Assembly: GCF_004799645.1 (NCBI RefSeq)
Contig: NZ_CP031306.1
Span: 682,001-746,000 of the forward strand
Direction: 5' to 3'
Origin: Natronorubrum bangense
Lineage (GTDB): Archaea > Halobacteriota > Halobacteria > Halobacteriales > Natrialbaceae
Length of the DNA: 64,000 bases
Below the pieces are notes generated by a model. The model saw only the letters and a program-made list of their open reading frames with translations, did not search any database and was not told where the DNA came from. The position numbers and the translations under genes are program-made. Each line of letters opens with the position of its first letter. Position 1 is the stretch's first letter. Positions 1 through 7,640 of the stretch are shown here, in pieces.

Positions 1-960
1 ACCATTGAGCCGTGGGTGTGGGTGTTCGTCGGCCTGTTGCTCGCTCAGTGCTGGAAGTCTTTCGGCATCGGTGGCCACTATGCCATCGTCAAGCAGGCCA
101 CGGAACCGGATCGTCTGGCTCGCGGGTTCGCTAGCACGGAGACATTCAGGCGGACGGCATTTCTGCTCGCCCCACTGATTGTCGCGGTGTTGGTCGCCGA
201 CGAGTTCATGCCGGGGTTCCTGTGGGTACTCGTCATCGGGATCGTCTTCGCCCTTCTCGGGACGATCGTCCAGCACGTCATGTACGAGGCCGAAGAAGAT
301 TCCGTAGGCTCTGAGTTCGAAGGCTTCGGACAGATCCTTGACGATCTTAGAGCGCTCCCAGAACCGTTGCGGCCACTGCTCGTGGCGGATACGTTCGTAC
401 GGTTCGCAAATGGGATGGTGTATGTGTTCTTCATTTTGGTGATCACGCAGCTGATGGAAATCGGCTGGATGGTGAACCTGCCCGTGGTCGGTGCGATCGA
501 TCTGGCTCCAGCAGCGTTGTTCGGGGTACTCACGGGGATCGAGATGCTTGTTGCGCTCCTGACGATGGCACCGGCGGCGACGATCGCCGAACGGACCGGT
601 CTCAAACCGGTCGTCGGCTTCGGATTCTTTGTCTACGCCGTGTTTCCGGTCATGCTGATCTTTGCACCAGAGAACGTCTGGGTTCTGATCGCCCTGTTCG
701 CGTTTTCCGGATTGCGATTTGCTGGCCTCCCAGCACACAAGGCGTTGATCGTCGGTCCAGCAGAACGGGGAGCGGGCGGCCGAGTCACCGGGTCCTATTA
801 CTTTGTACGGGGCGCTATCGTGATCCCCAGCGGTTTGCTCGGGGGAGTTCTCTGGGACTACGTAACTCCCGAGACTGCGTTCACGATCGCGTCGATTATC
901 GGGATGGTCGGGGTCATATACTTCGCTATCTACGGGAAAGAATCTGAGGCGTATCAGTAG
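1..960 (+). CDS. MFS transporter, 5' end outside the window
   Basis: The reading frame is open from base 1 and ends at a TAG at 958-960, so about 319 C-terminal residues are present and the N-terminal part lies outside the window. The protein is mostly hydrophobic helices, with stretches such as LLAPLIVAVLVA and a charged central loop (YEAEEDSVGSEFEGF) typical of the cytoplasmic loop between the two six-helix halves of the major facilitator superfamily. The substrate cannot be read from the sequence. It is separated from everything downstream by the repeat-rich tract at 961-2288. Family call is from overall pattern only. Confidence 0.6.
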   Translation, partial: TIEPWVWVFVGLLLAQCWKSFGIGGHYAIVKQATEPDRLARGFASTETFRRTAFLLAPLIVAVLVADEFMPGFLWVLVIGIVFALLGTIVQHVMYEAEEDSVGSEFEGFGQILDDLRALPEPLRPLLVADTFVRFANGMVYVFFILVITQLMEIGWMVNLPVVGAIDLAPAALFGVLTGIEMLVALLTMAPAATIAERTGLKPVVGFGFFVYAVFPVMLIFAPENVWVLIALFAFSGLRFAGLPAHKALIVGPAERGAGGRVTGSYYFVRGAIVIPSGLLGGVLWDYVTPETAFTIASIIGMVGVIYFAIYGKESEAYQ

Positions 961-1019
961 ATGTCCATCATTCTCTTCTCCATTCTCCGATATCCCACTT
1001 TGTCTTTCAACGACGCCAC

Positions 1020-1052
1020 GCAAGCCCCGTCCTCAGAGCGGGGTAGTTGACC
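1020..1052 (+). repeat. IS200/IS605-type end hairpin, solo
   Basis: A hairpin with CCCCG at 1025-1029 and CGGGG at 1039-1043 is followed by TAGTTGACC. Such a GC hairpin followed by a GTTGAC/GGTCA-like tail is the usual form of the right end of haloarchaeal IS200/IS605 elements. No transposase reading frame is attached. Read as a relic end. Confidence 0.4.
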
Positions 1053-1101
1053 TCTGCCCCAAATCCGACCGTTTGGCCAAAATGAGTATGGAAAGTCAAA
1101 A

Positions 1102-1178
1102 TTGACATCCTCCACACGACTGAAGTCCTGTCTCTTACCTATCTTTTTGGAGGAGAGAATCCCGTCCTTCAGGACGGG
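1102..1178 (-). repeat. Degraded IS200/IS605 right end, reverse orientation
   Basis: TTGACATCCTCC at 1102 resembles the terminal bases of the intact element at 53.1 kb (TTGACCTCCTCC). It is followed by a GACT-GAAG-TC motif, then GGAGGAGAGAATCCC and a perfect hairpin CCCGTCC-TTCA-GGACGGG at 1161-1178. This is the order expected of a right end read on the minus strand (terminus, end hairpin, AATCCC stem). No coding part remains. Confidence 0.4.
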
Positions 1179-1261
1179 CGTGAGTCCGACGACGCCTATA
1201 CAGTCCACGTTTTGCAGCAGTACGGATATCTAAGTTTCATTCTGTCGTAACATGACGTACA

Positions 1262-1619
1262 CCGAGGCGGTCGCACCGCCCACTCAAATGCACAATATCG
1301 GGACTCCGAGAATCAGAACGTTCGAGACACCCATCTCGAACCGCTGTGGTGTCTCGGTACAAGATAACTCCGAGTCCCATGCCGGGATAGGAGTAACGGC
1401 GGTGTGGCCCCGTCCTCAGAAATCTTCGATTTCTGATGGGCTGCACGAGAACGTTGTTCTCGTGAACGCCATCGGCTTGTCATGCCGACAGGTCGTAAAC
1501 CAGCAAATATCCCAACCCAGCGGCGCGGTGCCGTGGGAAGCCTTGCCGTCGTCGGGCTTTGCCCGACTGCTTGAGGGATCTCCGATCCCTCTCCGTTTAC
1601 GGCAAGGAGGAGGTCACAT
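1262..1619 (+). ncRNA. Structured relic: possible orphan omega-RNA with IS200/IS605 right end
   Basis: This stretch has no convincing gene but many complementary segments. They include GGCGGT-CGC-ACCGCC (1266-1280), GGGACTC 1300-1306 with GAGTCCC 1372-1378, CGAGACACC 1323-1331 with GGTGTCTCG 1348-1356, a three-hairpin array (1416-1488), and two more hairpins at 1551-1567 and 1573-1591. These last two lie inside a larger stem, CCTTGCCGT 1541-1549 with ACGGCAAGG about 1600-1608. The large stem is followed by AGGAGGTCACA, close to the AGGAGGTCAAG terminus of the intact element near 53.1 kb. TnpB elements carry a structured guide RNA (omega-RNA) at this end. I infer a tnpB-less copy; whether it is transcribed is unknown. 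Confidence 0.4.
1416..1488 (+). repeat. Three-hairpin array A (21-7-21-7-17 bases)
   Basis: Hairpin 1 is TCAGAAATC-TTC-GATTTCTGA (1416-1436). Hairpin 2 is CACGAGAAC-GTT-GTTCTCGTG given as two arms around GTT (1444-1464). Hairpin 3 at 1472-1488 has arms TCGGCTT and ATGCCGA around GTC, with one mismatch. The spacers are 7 bases each (1437-1443 and 1465-1471). All loops are 3 bases. See arrays B (2091-2158) and C (40622-40690), which have the same layout with different stems. Confidence 0.75.
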
Positions 1620-1842
1620 GTTCGCGGTGTTCCAAACAAGCGTTTTAGACGCTCGCGACCTCGATTTGCGACCGGAAACTCGAGGTGAGGATCGGTTCGG
1701 GTGGCAATCTCAGTGGAGGGGGTGGACGAATGCGGGTGTGCGATATCGTCGAAATCGATCCTTAAGCCTGGTAAGGCCCATGAATACCGGGAGTTGTGGT
1801 CGTATTCATCGATCCGTTCTCTCATTACAGCGGCTCCATTTG

Positions 1843-2262
1843 TGGGTGACAGACAGGTTTTTAGGCGCGGGTCAAGCGGTAGGCCCGATGCAACGTCCGA
1901 CATCGATGGCCAGACTGGATTTCCACCGTAACCGTTTTGCTGTGGTCTGTCCTAGCATAGAGTGATACGAATACCGTGAGATGCCGTCCCTGAATAGATA
2001 AGGGGTGTGACGAACGCGGTCTGTTCGTCACACGGCGATGACATGGTGTTCGACGGGGCCTGTTTGACCGGGCCACGTCCCTATACAGGGCGAGAGTTTC
2101 TCCGGTATCAAGCGAGAGCGAAGCTCTCTCGGAACCGTCGGAAGACTGTCTCTTCCGAGATGCTGCCGGTTCCCCTTGAGTGCGGGTTGGAGCCTCGAAC
2201 GCCACGCTCGGCGGAAATCCGATGGTCGGATTCCACGGTCTTCAGGGCGTGGAGGTGGTCAA
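1843..2262 (+). mobile_element. Internally deleted IS200/IS605 relic, no transposase
   Basis: Bases 1864-1883 (GGCGCGGGTCAAGCGGTAGG) match the left end of the intact IS200/IS605 element at 53.1-54.97 kb read in its own direction (GGCGCGGGTCGAGCGGTAGG). Bases 2216-2262 match its right end: a 17-base hairpin with loop TGG (2216-2232), the end stem CCACG/CGTGG (2233-2252), and AGGTGGTCAAT. The 17-base hairpin differs from the intact copy by a compensating pair (C-G to G-C), so pairing is kept. Only about 330 bases lie between the ends, with a strong 11-bp stem at 2005-2033 and hairpin array B, and no transposase. I infer a non-autonomous or decayed copy. Confidence 0.55.
2091..2158 (+). repeat. 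Three-hairpin array B (inside IS relic)
   Basis: Hairpin 1 (2091-2104) is imperfect, CGAGAG-TTT-CTCCG with a bulge. Hairpin 2 (2112-2130) is GAGAGC-GAA-GCTCTC extended by an outer G-C pair with one mismatch. Hairpin 3 (2138-2158) pairs TCGGAAGA with TCTTCCGA around a small loop. Spacers are 7 bases (GTATCAA and GGAACCG). The spacers resemble those of array C (TCATCAA and GGACCTT), while the stems differ. Confidence 0.65.
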
Positions 2263-2288
2263 TTTCGCATCGTCGATTCGGAGCGAGG

Positions 2289-2921
2289 CTAGTGCTGCTC
2301 GAGCGTATCAATAGATTGGAACCGCTCTACAGCCGTGTCGAACGCCTCGGACGTGTTCAGATTCTCGAACGTTCGAAGCGACGCGTGGCGCAGGATCTCC
2401 GCTTGATCGACTGTGACGTACTCCAGTTCGGGGAGGGCATCGATAATCCCCCGTCTGTCGCGAGCGAGCGCCGTTTCGCAGGCGCGCACCATCGCGTGTG
2501 TCCGATAGACTGCCTGGATCGTCTGTAGCCACTCGTCAGGCTGCGGGATGGCTGCGTCATGGCCGGTGGCGCGATCGAACAGGAACGCGGCCAGTGACGG
2601 TTCGACGAACGGCATGTCACAAGCGACGACGAAGGCGTATTCCGACTCGACTTCCCGAAGTCCAGTCAGAATCCCCATCATCGGTCCCTGGTCCGGTTTG
2701 GGGTCCTCGGCGAAGGTCGGTTCAGGCTCGACTCCGGCCAGTGCCGCTTCAATGGCCGGTACCTGGTCCGGCTGGCAGTTGACGACGAGTTCGTCGACGA
2801 CGGGGACGACTCGATCAGCGACCCGGCGTATCATTGGTATCCCTGCGAGGTCGGCGACAGCCTTGTCCCGCTTACCGAAGCGTCTGGATTGGCCGCCGGC
2901 GACGATGAGCCCTGCACGCAT
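2289..2921 (-). CDS. mobA: Molybdenum cofactor guanylyltransferase (MobA type)
   Basis: This 210-residue protein transfers GMP from GTP to molybdopterin to make the guanine dinucleotide cofactor used by DMSO-reductase-family enzymes. The N-terminus MRAGLIVAGGQSRRFGKRDK is the nucleotide-binding loop of the MobA/GlmU-like transferase fold (consensus LAGGxSxRMGxDK). VVACDMPFVEP near residue 100 is the metal-binding D-M-P motif, and DQGPMMGILTGL is the conserved GPLxGI region. Length is normal for MobA. The gene lies upstream of and divergent from the arsR/molybdo-enzyme cluster, which needs exactly this cofactor, and a tungstate transporter follows further on. The MoCo/tungstopterin role is secure by family; dedication to the neighbouring enzyme is inference. 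Confidence 0.88.
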   Translation of the reverse strand: MRAGLIVAGGQSRRFGKRDKAVADLAGIPMIRRVADRVVPVVDELVVNCQPDQVPAIEAALAGVEPEPTFAEDPKPDQGPMMGILTGLREVESEYAFVVACDMPFVEPSLAAFLFDRATGHDAAIPQPDEWLQTIQAVYRTHAMVRACETALARDRRGIIDALPELEYVTVDQAEILRHASLRTFENLNTSEAFDTAVERFQSIDTLEQH

Positions 2922-3008
2922 GCCGTAGCCGTTTGTCGAGTCATAGAAAAATCCGTCGGTGACTCAGCCTACTGGTACGACCGAGTATGATGATATATAG
3001 ACTATGAC

Positions 3009-3029
3009 TGATATTTGAATTAAATATCA
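3009..3029. promoter_or_regulatory. AT-rich inverted repeat between mobA and arsR
   Basis: TGATATTT (3009-3016) and AAATATCA (3022-3029) form a perfect 8-bp inverted repeat with a 5-base centre, in the AT-rich divergent intergenic region. A dyad of this size in this place could be a repressor site for ArsR or for the mobA promoter. No experimental support. Confidence 0.35.
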
Positions 3030-3153
3030 CTGTAAAAATGATGATCTACGTTGTTGATGGGATAAAATCGGGTAGCGCTGTCGAGCACCAGTTGAGTAGG
3101 GCTGCAAAGATATATGATAGAATTCTCATTGACATAGTCGAAAATCCGGAGCA

Positions 3154-3158
3154 TTATA
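3154..3158 (+). promoter_or_regulatory. TATA box of arsR
   Basis: TTATA at 3154-3158 lies about 28 bases before the ATG at 3184, the spacing of a haloarchaeal leaderless promoter. It supports the chosen arsR start. Confidence 0.5.
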
Positions 3159-3183
3159 CACGGTAGGGTACAATAGTATAGCA

Positions 3184-3561
3184 ATGGCAACGGACGACAG
3201 CCGGCAAGACGAGCCACCAGGGTGTGAGTTAGCTCTGTCCGATACGGCGCTCGAGAGCGTCACTGATCGTTCACTTGAAACTCAGGTCGAGATCTTCTCG
3301 ACGCTTGGCAACGAAACCCGATATCGTATTCTGTTACTACTGTCGCTGGCAGACGAACCCGTCTGTGGATGCGAGATCGAACCGTACGTCGACGTCGGAC
3401 AGAGCAGCATCAGCCAATCGCTGTCACGCCTGCGAAAAGCTGGCCTCGTCTCGAGGACGAAGGATGGTCGATGGCGATACTACGAACCGACTGAAAAGGG
3501 CAAAAAAGTCATCGCACTTTCGGAGACAGAAACCGACAAAATGGCAGCGGTTTCTGACTGA
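3184..3561 (+). CDS. arsR: ArsR-family metalloid-responsive repressor
   Basis: A 125-residue winged-helix protein. The core FSTLGNETRYRILLLLSLAD (from residue 38) is the start of the ArsR fold, and the recognition helix is SSISQSLSRLRKAGLV. Just before that helix it has VCGCEIEP (Cys61, Cys63), matching in position the ELCVCDL metalloid-binding site of bacterial ArsR, where As(III) or Sb(III) binding releases DNA. Cys14 may be a further ligand. It starts 28 bases after a TATA box. It precedes the molybdo-oxidoreductase operon, and ArsD and ArsA are further downstream, so it is the likely repressor of the arsenic genes. Family assignment is firm; the inducer is inferred from the CxC motif and context. 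Confidence 0.85.
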   Translation: MATDDSRQDEPPGCELALSDTALESVTDRSLETQVEIFSTLGNETRYRILLLLSLADEPVCGCEIEPYVDVGQSSISQSLSRLRKAGLVSRTKDGRWRYYEPTEKGKKVIALSETETDKMAAVSD

Positions 3562-3960
3562 TACGGTCTACTGTAACGATTTCCCGCCGATCACCAGCGG
3601 CGGGGTCATGATCGTCGGTACGTGACGACAGCAGTCCGTATGAGTGCGGATCAGGCGGTTTCGCTCGTCAACCACCTCGGGGTCAAGCCCCGAGGCACTC
3701 GCCCTGCTATTCCTGTAAGGGGAAAGACCGTCGAGGAATTCGGTTTAATTTCATCAGGGACGCGGTGAGTCTCCCGATTGCCGTTCACGAACTCCTTCTT
3801 TTGCCCAGTACTGCCACTGTATGTCGCTATTGTACATTACAATTACTTACTGACAACATGTGGGCGAACGGCATGAACAATTACTAATATTATGATACGG
3901 TAATATGGCGAGTATGGGTATCACGAAAGATCGTGGGGCGAACCACAGGTGGTCCAGCTA
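3562..3960. other. Intergenic: IS end hairpin and promoter region
   Basis: No gene is supported here. A perfect hairpin CCTCGGGG (3675-3682) with CCCCGAGG (3688-3695) is followed by CACTCGCCCTGCT. Nearly the same words flank the right side of the IS630 element at 41.82 kb (CCCCGAGGCACTCGGCCTGC), so this is a dispersed repeat, probably an IS200/IS605-type end. The AT-rich half from 3835 to 3910 probably holds the promoter of the molybdo-enzyme operon. Confidence 0.5.
3887..3906. promoter_or_regulatory. Candidate operator of the molybdo-enzyme operon
   Basis: ATATTA (3887-3892) and TAATAT (3901-3906) form an inverted repeat with an 8-base spacer, 55-74 bases before the ATG at 3961 and overlapping the likely promoter. 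It is a reasonable ArsR-type operator by position; no proof. Confidence 0.3.
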
Positions 3961-6780
3961 ATGGCGCTGGAGATTACCGAGAAAGACCATGGAGTCACGG
4001 ATGGTGTCTCGAGACGCAGTGTCCTGAAATCCATCGGTCTCGCGGCTGCGGGGGCGAGTCTCGGCGGGACGTACTACTTTACGGATGTCGGAAGCGCGGA
4101 TGATCCACTCGAGTACGATATCGAAGAGGTGTCGACGGCCTGTTGGATCGGCAAACAGGACTGTACGATGCGGGCAAAGGTCGTCAACGACCGTGTCGTC
4201 CAGCTCAAACCCGATCCGAACGACGAGGTGATCGATGGACTCTGTCCGAAAGGCGTCTCGACGGTCGCAGATCTCTACGACCCGTATCGAATCAAACAGC
4301 CGCTCAAGCGAGTCAGTGGCGAGAAAGGCGAAGTCGGTGAGTTCGAGCCGATCTCGTGGGAGCAGGCAGCCGAGGAAATCGGCGAGGAACTCGGCCCGAT
4401 GCTCGAGGACGACCCTCGCCGAGTTCACTTCCAGATCGGCCGCGTGAAAGGCGCAGAGTGGCATATGGACGGCTGGGTTGCGGCCCTCGAGGAAGCGTAC
4501 GACGAGGGGATCAACGTCCGTGGCCACGGCAACGTCTGTGCGACAGGGAACAAGATGGCGCTCAGCCGGATGGGGGCAGGATTCTCGTCGCCCGAACCTG
4601 ATTTTCACAACACCGAGTTCTTCCTGAACTGGGGGTGGAACGCGACGCAGGCCGGTGGCCCACACCTGTGTAATACGACCTACTCCCGGGAGATGTCCGA
4701 AGGGTACGAAAACGGGATGGACGTCGCGGTGCTCGACCCCCAGCGACGGGGATCGGGCCAGTGGTGTGACGAGTGGATGCCGATCGAACCCGGCACCGAC
4801 CTGGCGTTTTTCCTCGCGTTCAATCACGTGCTCCTCGAGGAGGAGTACATCGACGAGTGGTTCCTCAGGAACACGACGAACGCTCCGTGTCTCGTCTATA
4901 CGGAAGGCGACAATGAGGGCGAGGTCGTCCGTGCGGCCGATGTTGACGAGATCGACGCCGATTCGGAAGATCCACTCGAGTCCGACGCGGCGATCCTCTG
5001 GACTGAAGGTGAGGTCGTCTACGACGAGGAGGCCGAGGAACTCACGACACATGAGGAGACGCTGCCCGACGACCCACACGATCCGACCGCGGTCGGTACG
5101 GCCGCACTGCGTGTCGATGATGACCTCGAGGTCGACGGCGATGAAGTGCGACCAGCGTTCGAACTGTTCGAAGAGAACATGGCGGAGTACGACCCCGAGT
5201 GGGCGTCCGAAATAACCGATCTCCCCGCCGGACAGATCCGACGTGTGGCCGAGAAGTGGGGCGAGGAGGCCCGAATCGGCTCGACGACGACCGTCGAAAT
5301 CAACGGCGAGCGCCAGCAGGTTCCGTACCGGCCGGTCTCGATGTCGCTGTACCACGTCAGCCAGCAGGAACTCGGTCCAACCGCAATGCAGGCAGGGATG
5401 ATGCCGCTGTTCCTCGTGGGTGCCGTCGAAACAGTCGGAAGCAGTCGATCCGGCTATGTGAACGCACCGGACCCGTCCCACAGGGAGCACGTCCGTGAAC
5501 GGGCGTTCGATCCCGAGGAGTCACTCACCTGGGAGCCCGACGCGCCGGACCTCGAGGGAACCTACTTCCACCCGGACGCAAACGGCTCCTACGCCAAGGT
5601 TCCACACGTCCTCAACAATCCGGACGAGTACAACCTCCCGCACGATCCCGAGGATATGGCTGTCGTCGTCTGTTATGCGAACCCCCTCGCCGGTGCGCCC
5701 AACAGGGACCGAAGTCGAGAGGGGTACTCCCAGTACGGCACAGTGATCGCCGTCGATCCGCAGATGAGTGACACGGCGGCGTACACCGCCGACTACGTGT
5801 TGCCCACGACGACCGTCGACAAGTTCGAAAACGCCAAAGACGGGATGAGCAACACCCACTACACGAGTTCGACGCGAACGGCCCCGATCCCGCAGCTGTG
5901 GGAGTGTCGTGACGAGGGTGAGATCTTCAAGGATCTCGCCGCCGAGCTCGATGCTGGTGACGAGTACGTCGACTACGTCAACGACGCGTTCGAACTCGAG
6001 GGCGAGGACGCGTTCGACGACGTCGATGAACTCACCGTCGAGGAGTGTCTTGACCGCTCACCACGGTACGGCGAAGAGTACCGAGAGGGACCACAGAGCG
6101 AAGAACGGCCACTCGATGAACGCTACTGGGTGCTCATGCCGGAGTCGGACAACCTCGACGAGGATATCCACCGGACTGAGTACAGTCCGTTCGGCTTCAA
6201 ATGGCAGTTCTACCTCGAATCGTTCGAACTGCTCGGCGAGAACGTCCGCGAGGGCTTCGAGGACGAGTACGGCGACGACGCCGACGAACAGTTCCCATAC
6301 ATCCAGGATATCACTGGCTTTGCACAGTGGCGCGAGCCGACCATGTGGAACTCGCCGGATGAGTACGATCTGACGCTATTCGATTACAAACAGATCGAAC
6401 ACAAGCAGTCCCGAACTGCACAGAACCCGCTGCTCAACGAACTCGCACCGAACAACTACATCCGAATGAACTCACGCGACGCAGCAGAGATCGGCGTCTC
6501 TGACGGCGATCGGGTCGTCGTCGAGAGCCACAACGCGGTCACTGGCGACACCTACGAACTCGAGGGTGATCTGATGGTTCTCGAGGGAATCAAACCCGGA
6601 ACGATCGCGATTCCGTACGGGAACGACACCCACACCCAACATCCGAACGTCAAGGCGCTTGACGAGGGCGCGAATCCGAACGACCTCTTCGACTCCACAG
6701 AAGGGTACTGTTCGTGGTCGGCCGATCAGTCGTTCCACATCCGTGTCAAAGTCGAACCCGCAGGGGGTGATGGCGAATGA
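3961..6780 (+). CDS. TAT-exported molybdopterin oxidoreductase catalytic subunit (arsenic-type candidate)
   Basis: About 939 residues, DMSO-reductase superfamily. SRRSVLKSIG (17-26) followed by a hydrophobic stretch is a twin-arginine signal, so the enzyme acts outside the membrane. The Fe-S site reads Cys61-x6-Cys68-x26-Cys95: the position of the usual second cysteine is Gly64 (CWIGKQDC). Cys193 in GHGNVCATG may be the Mo ligand. The C-terminal molybdopterin-binding domain includes LAPNNYIRMNSRDAAEIGVSDGD, quoted here only in part: NNYIRMNSRDAAEIGVSDGD. The ATG at 3961 is preferred over a GTG at 3949. Its stop overlaps the Fe-S subunit start. The ArsR, ArsD and ArsA context suggests arsenate reductase or arsenite oxidase (Arr/Arx-like). 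Tetrathionate, polysulfide or other substrates remain possible. Confidence 0.7.
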   Translation: MALEITEKDHGVTDGVSRRSVLKSIGLAAAGASLGGTYYFTDVGSADDPLEYDIEEVSTACWIGKQDCTMRAKVVNDRVVQLKPDPNDEVIDGLCPKGVSTVADLYDPYRIKQPLKRVSGEKGEVGEFEPISWEQAAEEIGEELGPMLEDDPRRVHFQIGRVKGAEWHMDGWVAALEEAYDEGINVRGHGNVCATGNKMALSRMGAGFSSPEPDFHNTEFFLNWGWNATQAGGPHLCNTTYSREMSEGYENGMDVAVLDPQRRGSGQWCDEWMPIEPGTDLAFFLAFNHVLLEEEYIDEWFLRNTTNAPCLVYTEGDNEGEVVRAADVDEIDADSEDPLESDAAILWTEGEVVYDEEAEELTTHEETLPDDPHDPTAVGTAALRVDDDLEVDGDEVRPAFELFEENMAEYDPEWASEITDLPAGQIRRVAEKWGEEARIGSTTTVEINGERQQVPYRPVSMSLYHVSQQELGPTAMQAGMMPLFLVGAVETVGSSRSGYVNAPDPSHREHVRERAFDPEESLTWEPDAPDLEGTYFHPDANGSYAKVPHVLNNPDEYNLPHDPEDMAVVVCYANPLAGAPNRDRSREGYSQYGTVIAVDPQMSDTAAYTADYVLPTTTVDKFENAKDGMSNTHYTSSTRTAPIPQLWECRDEGEIFKDLAAELDAGDEYVDYVNDAFELEGEDAFDDVDELTVEECLDRSPRYGEEYREGPQSEERPLDERYWVLMPESDNLDEDIHRTEYSPFGFKWQFYLESFELLGENVREGFEDEYGDDADEQFPYIQDITGFAQWREPTMWNSPDEYDLTLFDYKQIEHKQSRTAQNPLLNELAPNNYIRMNSRDAAEIGVSDGDRVVVESHNAVTGDTYELEGDLMVLEGIKPGTIAIPYGNDTHTQHPNVKALDEGANPNDLFDSTEGYCSWSADQSFHIRVKVEPAGGDGE

Positions 6781-7640
6781 CTCAGATGGGAATGGCCATC
6801 GACTTGGAGCGCTGTCAGGGCTGTCGCGCGTGCGTGTTGGCCTGTAAGACGGAAAACGACACGCCCCGTGGCGCGTTCTGGATGAACGTCTTCCGCCATG
6901 AGGAAGGCGAGTTCCCGGACGTCGACCAGGGCTTTACGCCGAACCCGTGTCATCACTGCTCGGAGCCTTCGTGTACGGAGGTCTGTCCGACTGAGGCCCG
7001 CTTCAAGCGGGAATCGGACGGGATCGTTCTCACGGATTACGACACCTGTATCGGCTGTCGATACTGTGAGGTTGGCTGCCCGTACGGCGTCAACTACTTC
7101 CAGTGGCGCGAATCCGAGGAGGGACAGTACGGCTTCGCTTCCGAGGACGAACTCACACAGGAGGTCCACCAGAACCTCCAGGAACTCGACGCGGAGTACG
7201 ATGGTGACGATCGGCCATGGGCCGATTACAGCCTCGGTCAAACTCAAGAGCCACGCGGTAACAAGATGGGCGGTGGCGACCACAAGGTCGGCACGATGGG
7301 CAAATGTACGTTCTGTGTCCATCGTCAAGACGGCGACGACGAGAACCTCCAGGGGACGACCGCCTGCGAAGAGGTCTGTCCAACCAACGTCATCCACTTC
7401 GGGGACATGGAAGATCCCGAGAGCAAACCTCGCCAACACCTCGAGGCCAAAGGCAACACGCAGCAGTGGGAGATGCTCAAAGGCACGGGTAACGAGCCGA
7501 ACGTCGTCTATCTCGGTGACAAGCCAACTGGTGACGCTCGGAACATGGAGGACGACTACAAAGATCCAGACGACGCGATCAACGCCGAAAGCGGACGCGA
7601 GCCACAGTACCTCGCGACTGACGGGGGTGAAGTCCAGTGA
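6777..7640 (+). CDS. Four-cluster [4Fe-4S] electron-transfer subunit
   Basis: A 287-residue ferredoxin-like subunit of the DmsB/PsrB/ArrB type. It has four Cys-rich motifs in order: CQGCRACVLAC (near residue 13), CHHCSEPSCTEVCP (58), CIGCRYCEVGCP (91) and CTFCVHRQ with CEEVCPTNV (about 176-199). That is enough for four [4Fe-4S] clusters passing electrons between the catalytic subunit and the membrane protein. The ATG overlaps the TGA of the catalytic subunit (ATGA), indicating coupled translation. It has no signal peptide of its own and would be exported with its TAT-bearing partner. The C-terminal third is rich in Asp/Lys and lacks known motifs. Confidence 0.88.
   Translation: MTQMGMAIDLERCQGCRACVLACKTENDTPRGAFWMNVFRHEEGEFPDVDQGFTPNPCHHCSEPSCTEVCPTEARFKRESDGIVLTDYDTCIGCRYCEVGCPYGVNYFQWRESEEGQYGFASEDELTQEVHQNLQELDAEYDGDDRPWADYSLGQTQEPRGNKMGGGDHKVGTMGKCTFCVHRQDGDDENLQGTTACEEVCPTNVIHFGDMEDPESKPRQHLEAKGNTQQWEMLKGTGNEPNVVYLGDKPTGDARNMEDDYKDPDDAINAESGREPQYLATDGGEVQ

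Noticed and set aside
1416..1591. CRISPR array at the hairpin cluster
   Set aside because: The hairpins differ in sequence and spacers are only 5-7 bases; CRISPR repeats are identical with spacers of about 30-40 bases. No cas genes are present.
1252..1965. A 237-codon plus-strand frame through the hairpin region
   Set aside because: Its codons run through the perfect hairpins and IS end sequences. There is no conserved domain and the composition is not acidic as expected of a haloarchaeal protein.
3958..5490. A 510-codon open frame opposite the molybdo-enzyme gene
   Set aside because: It is a mirror of the plus-strand gene in GC-rich DNA. It has no start context, no family pattern and covers conserved catalytic sequence on the other strand.
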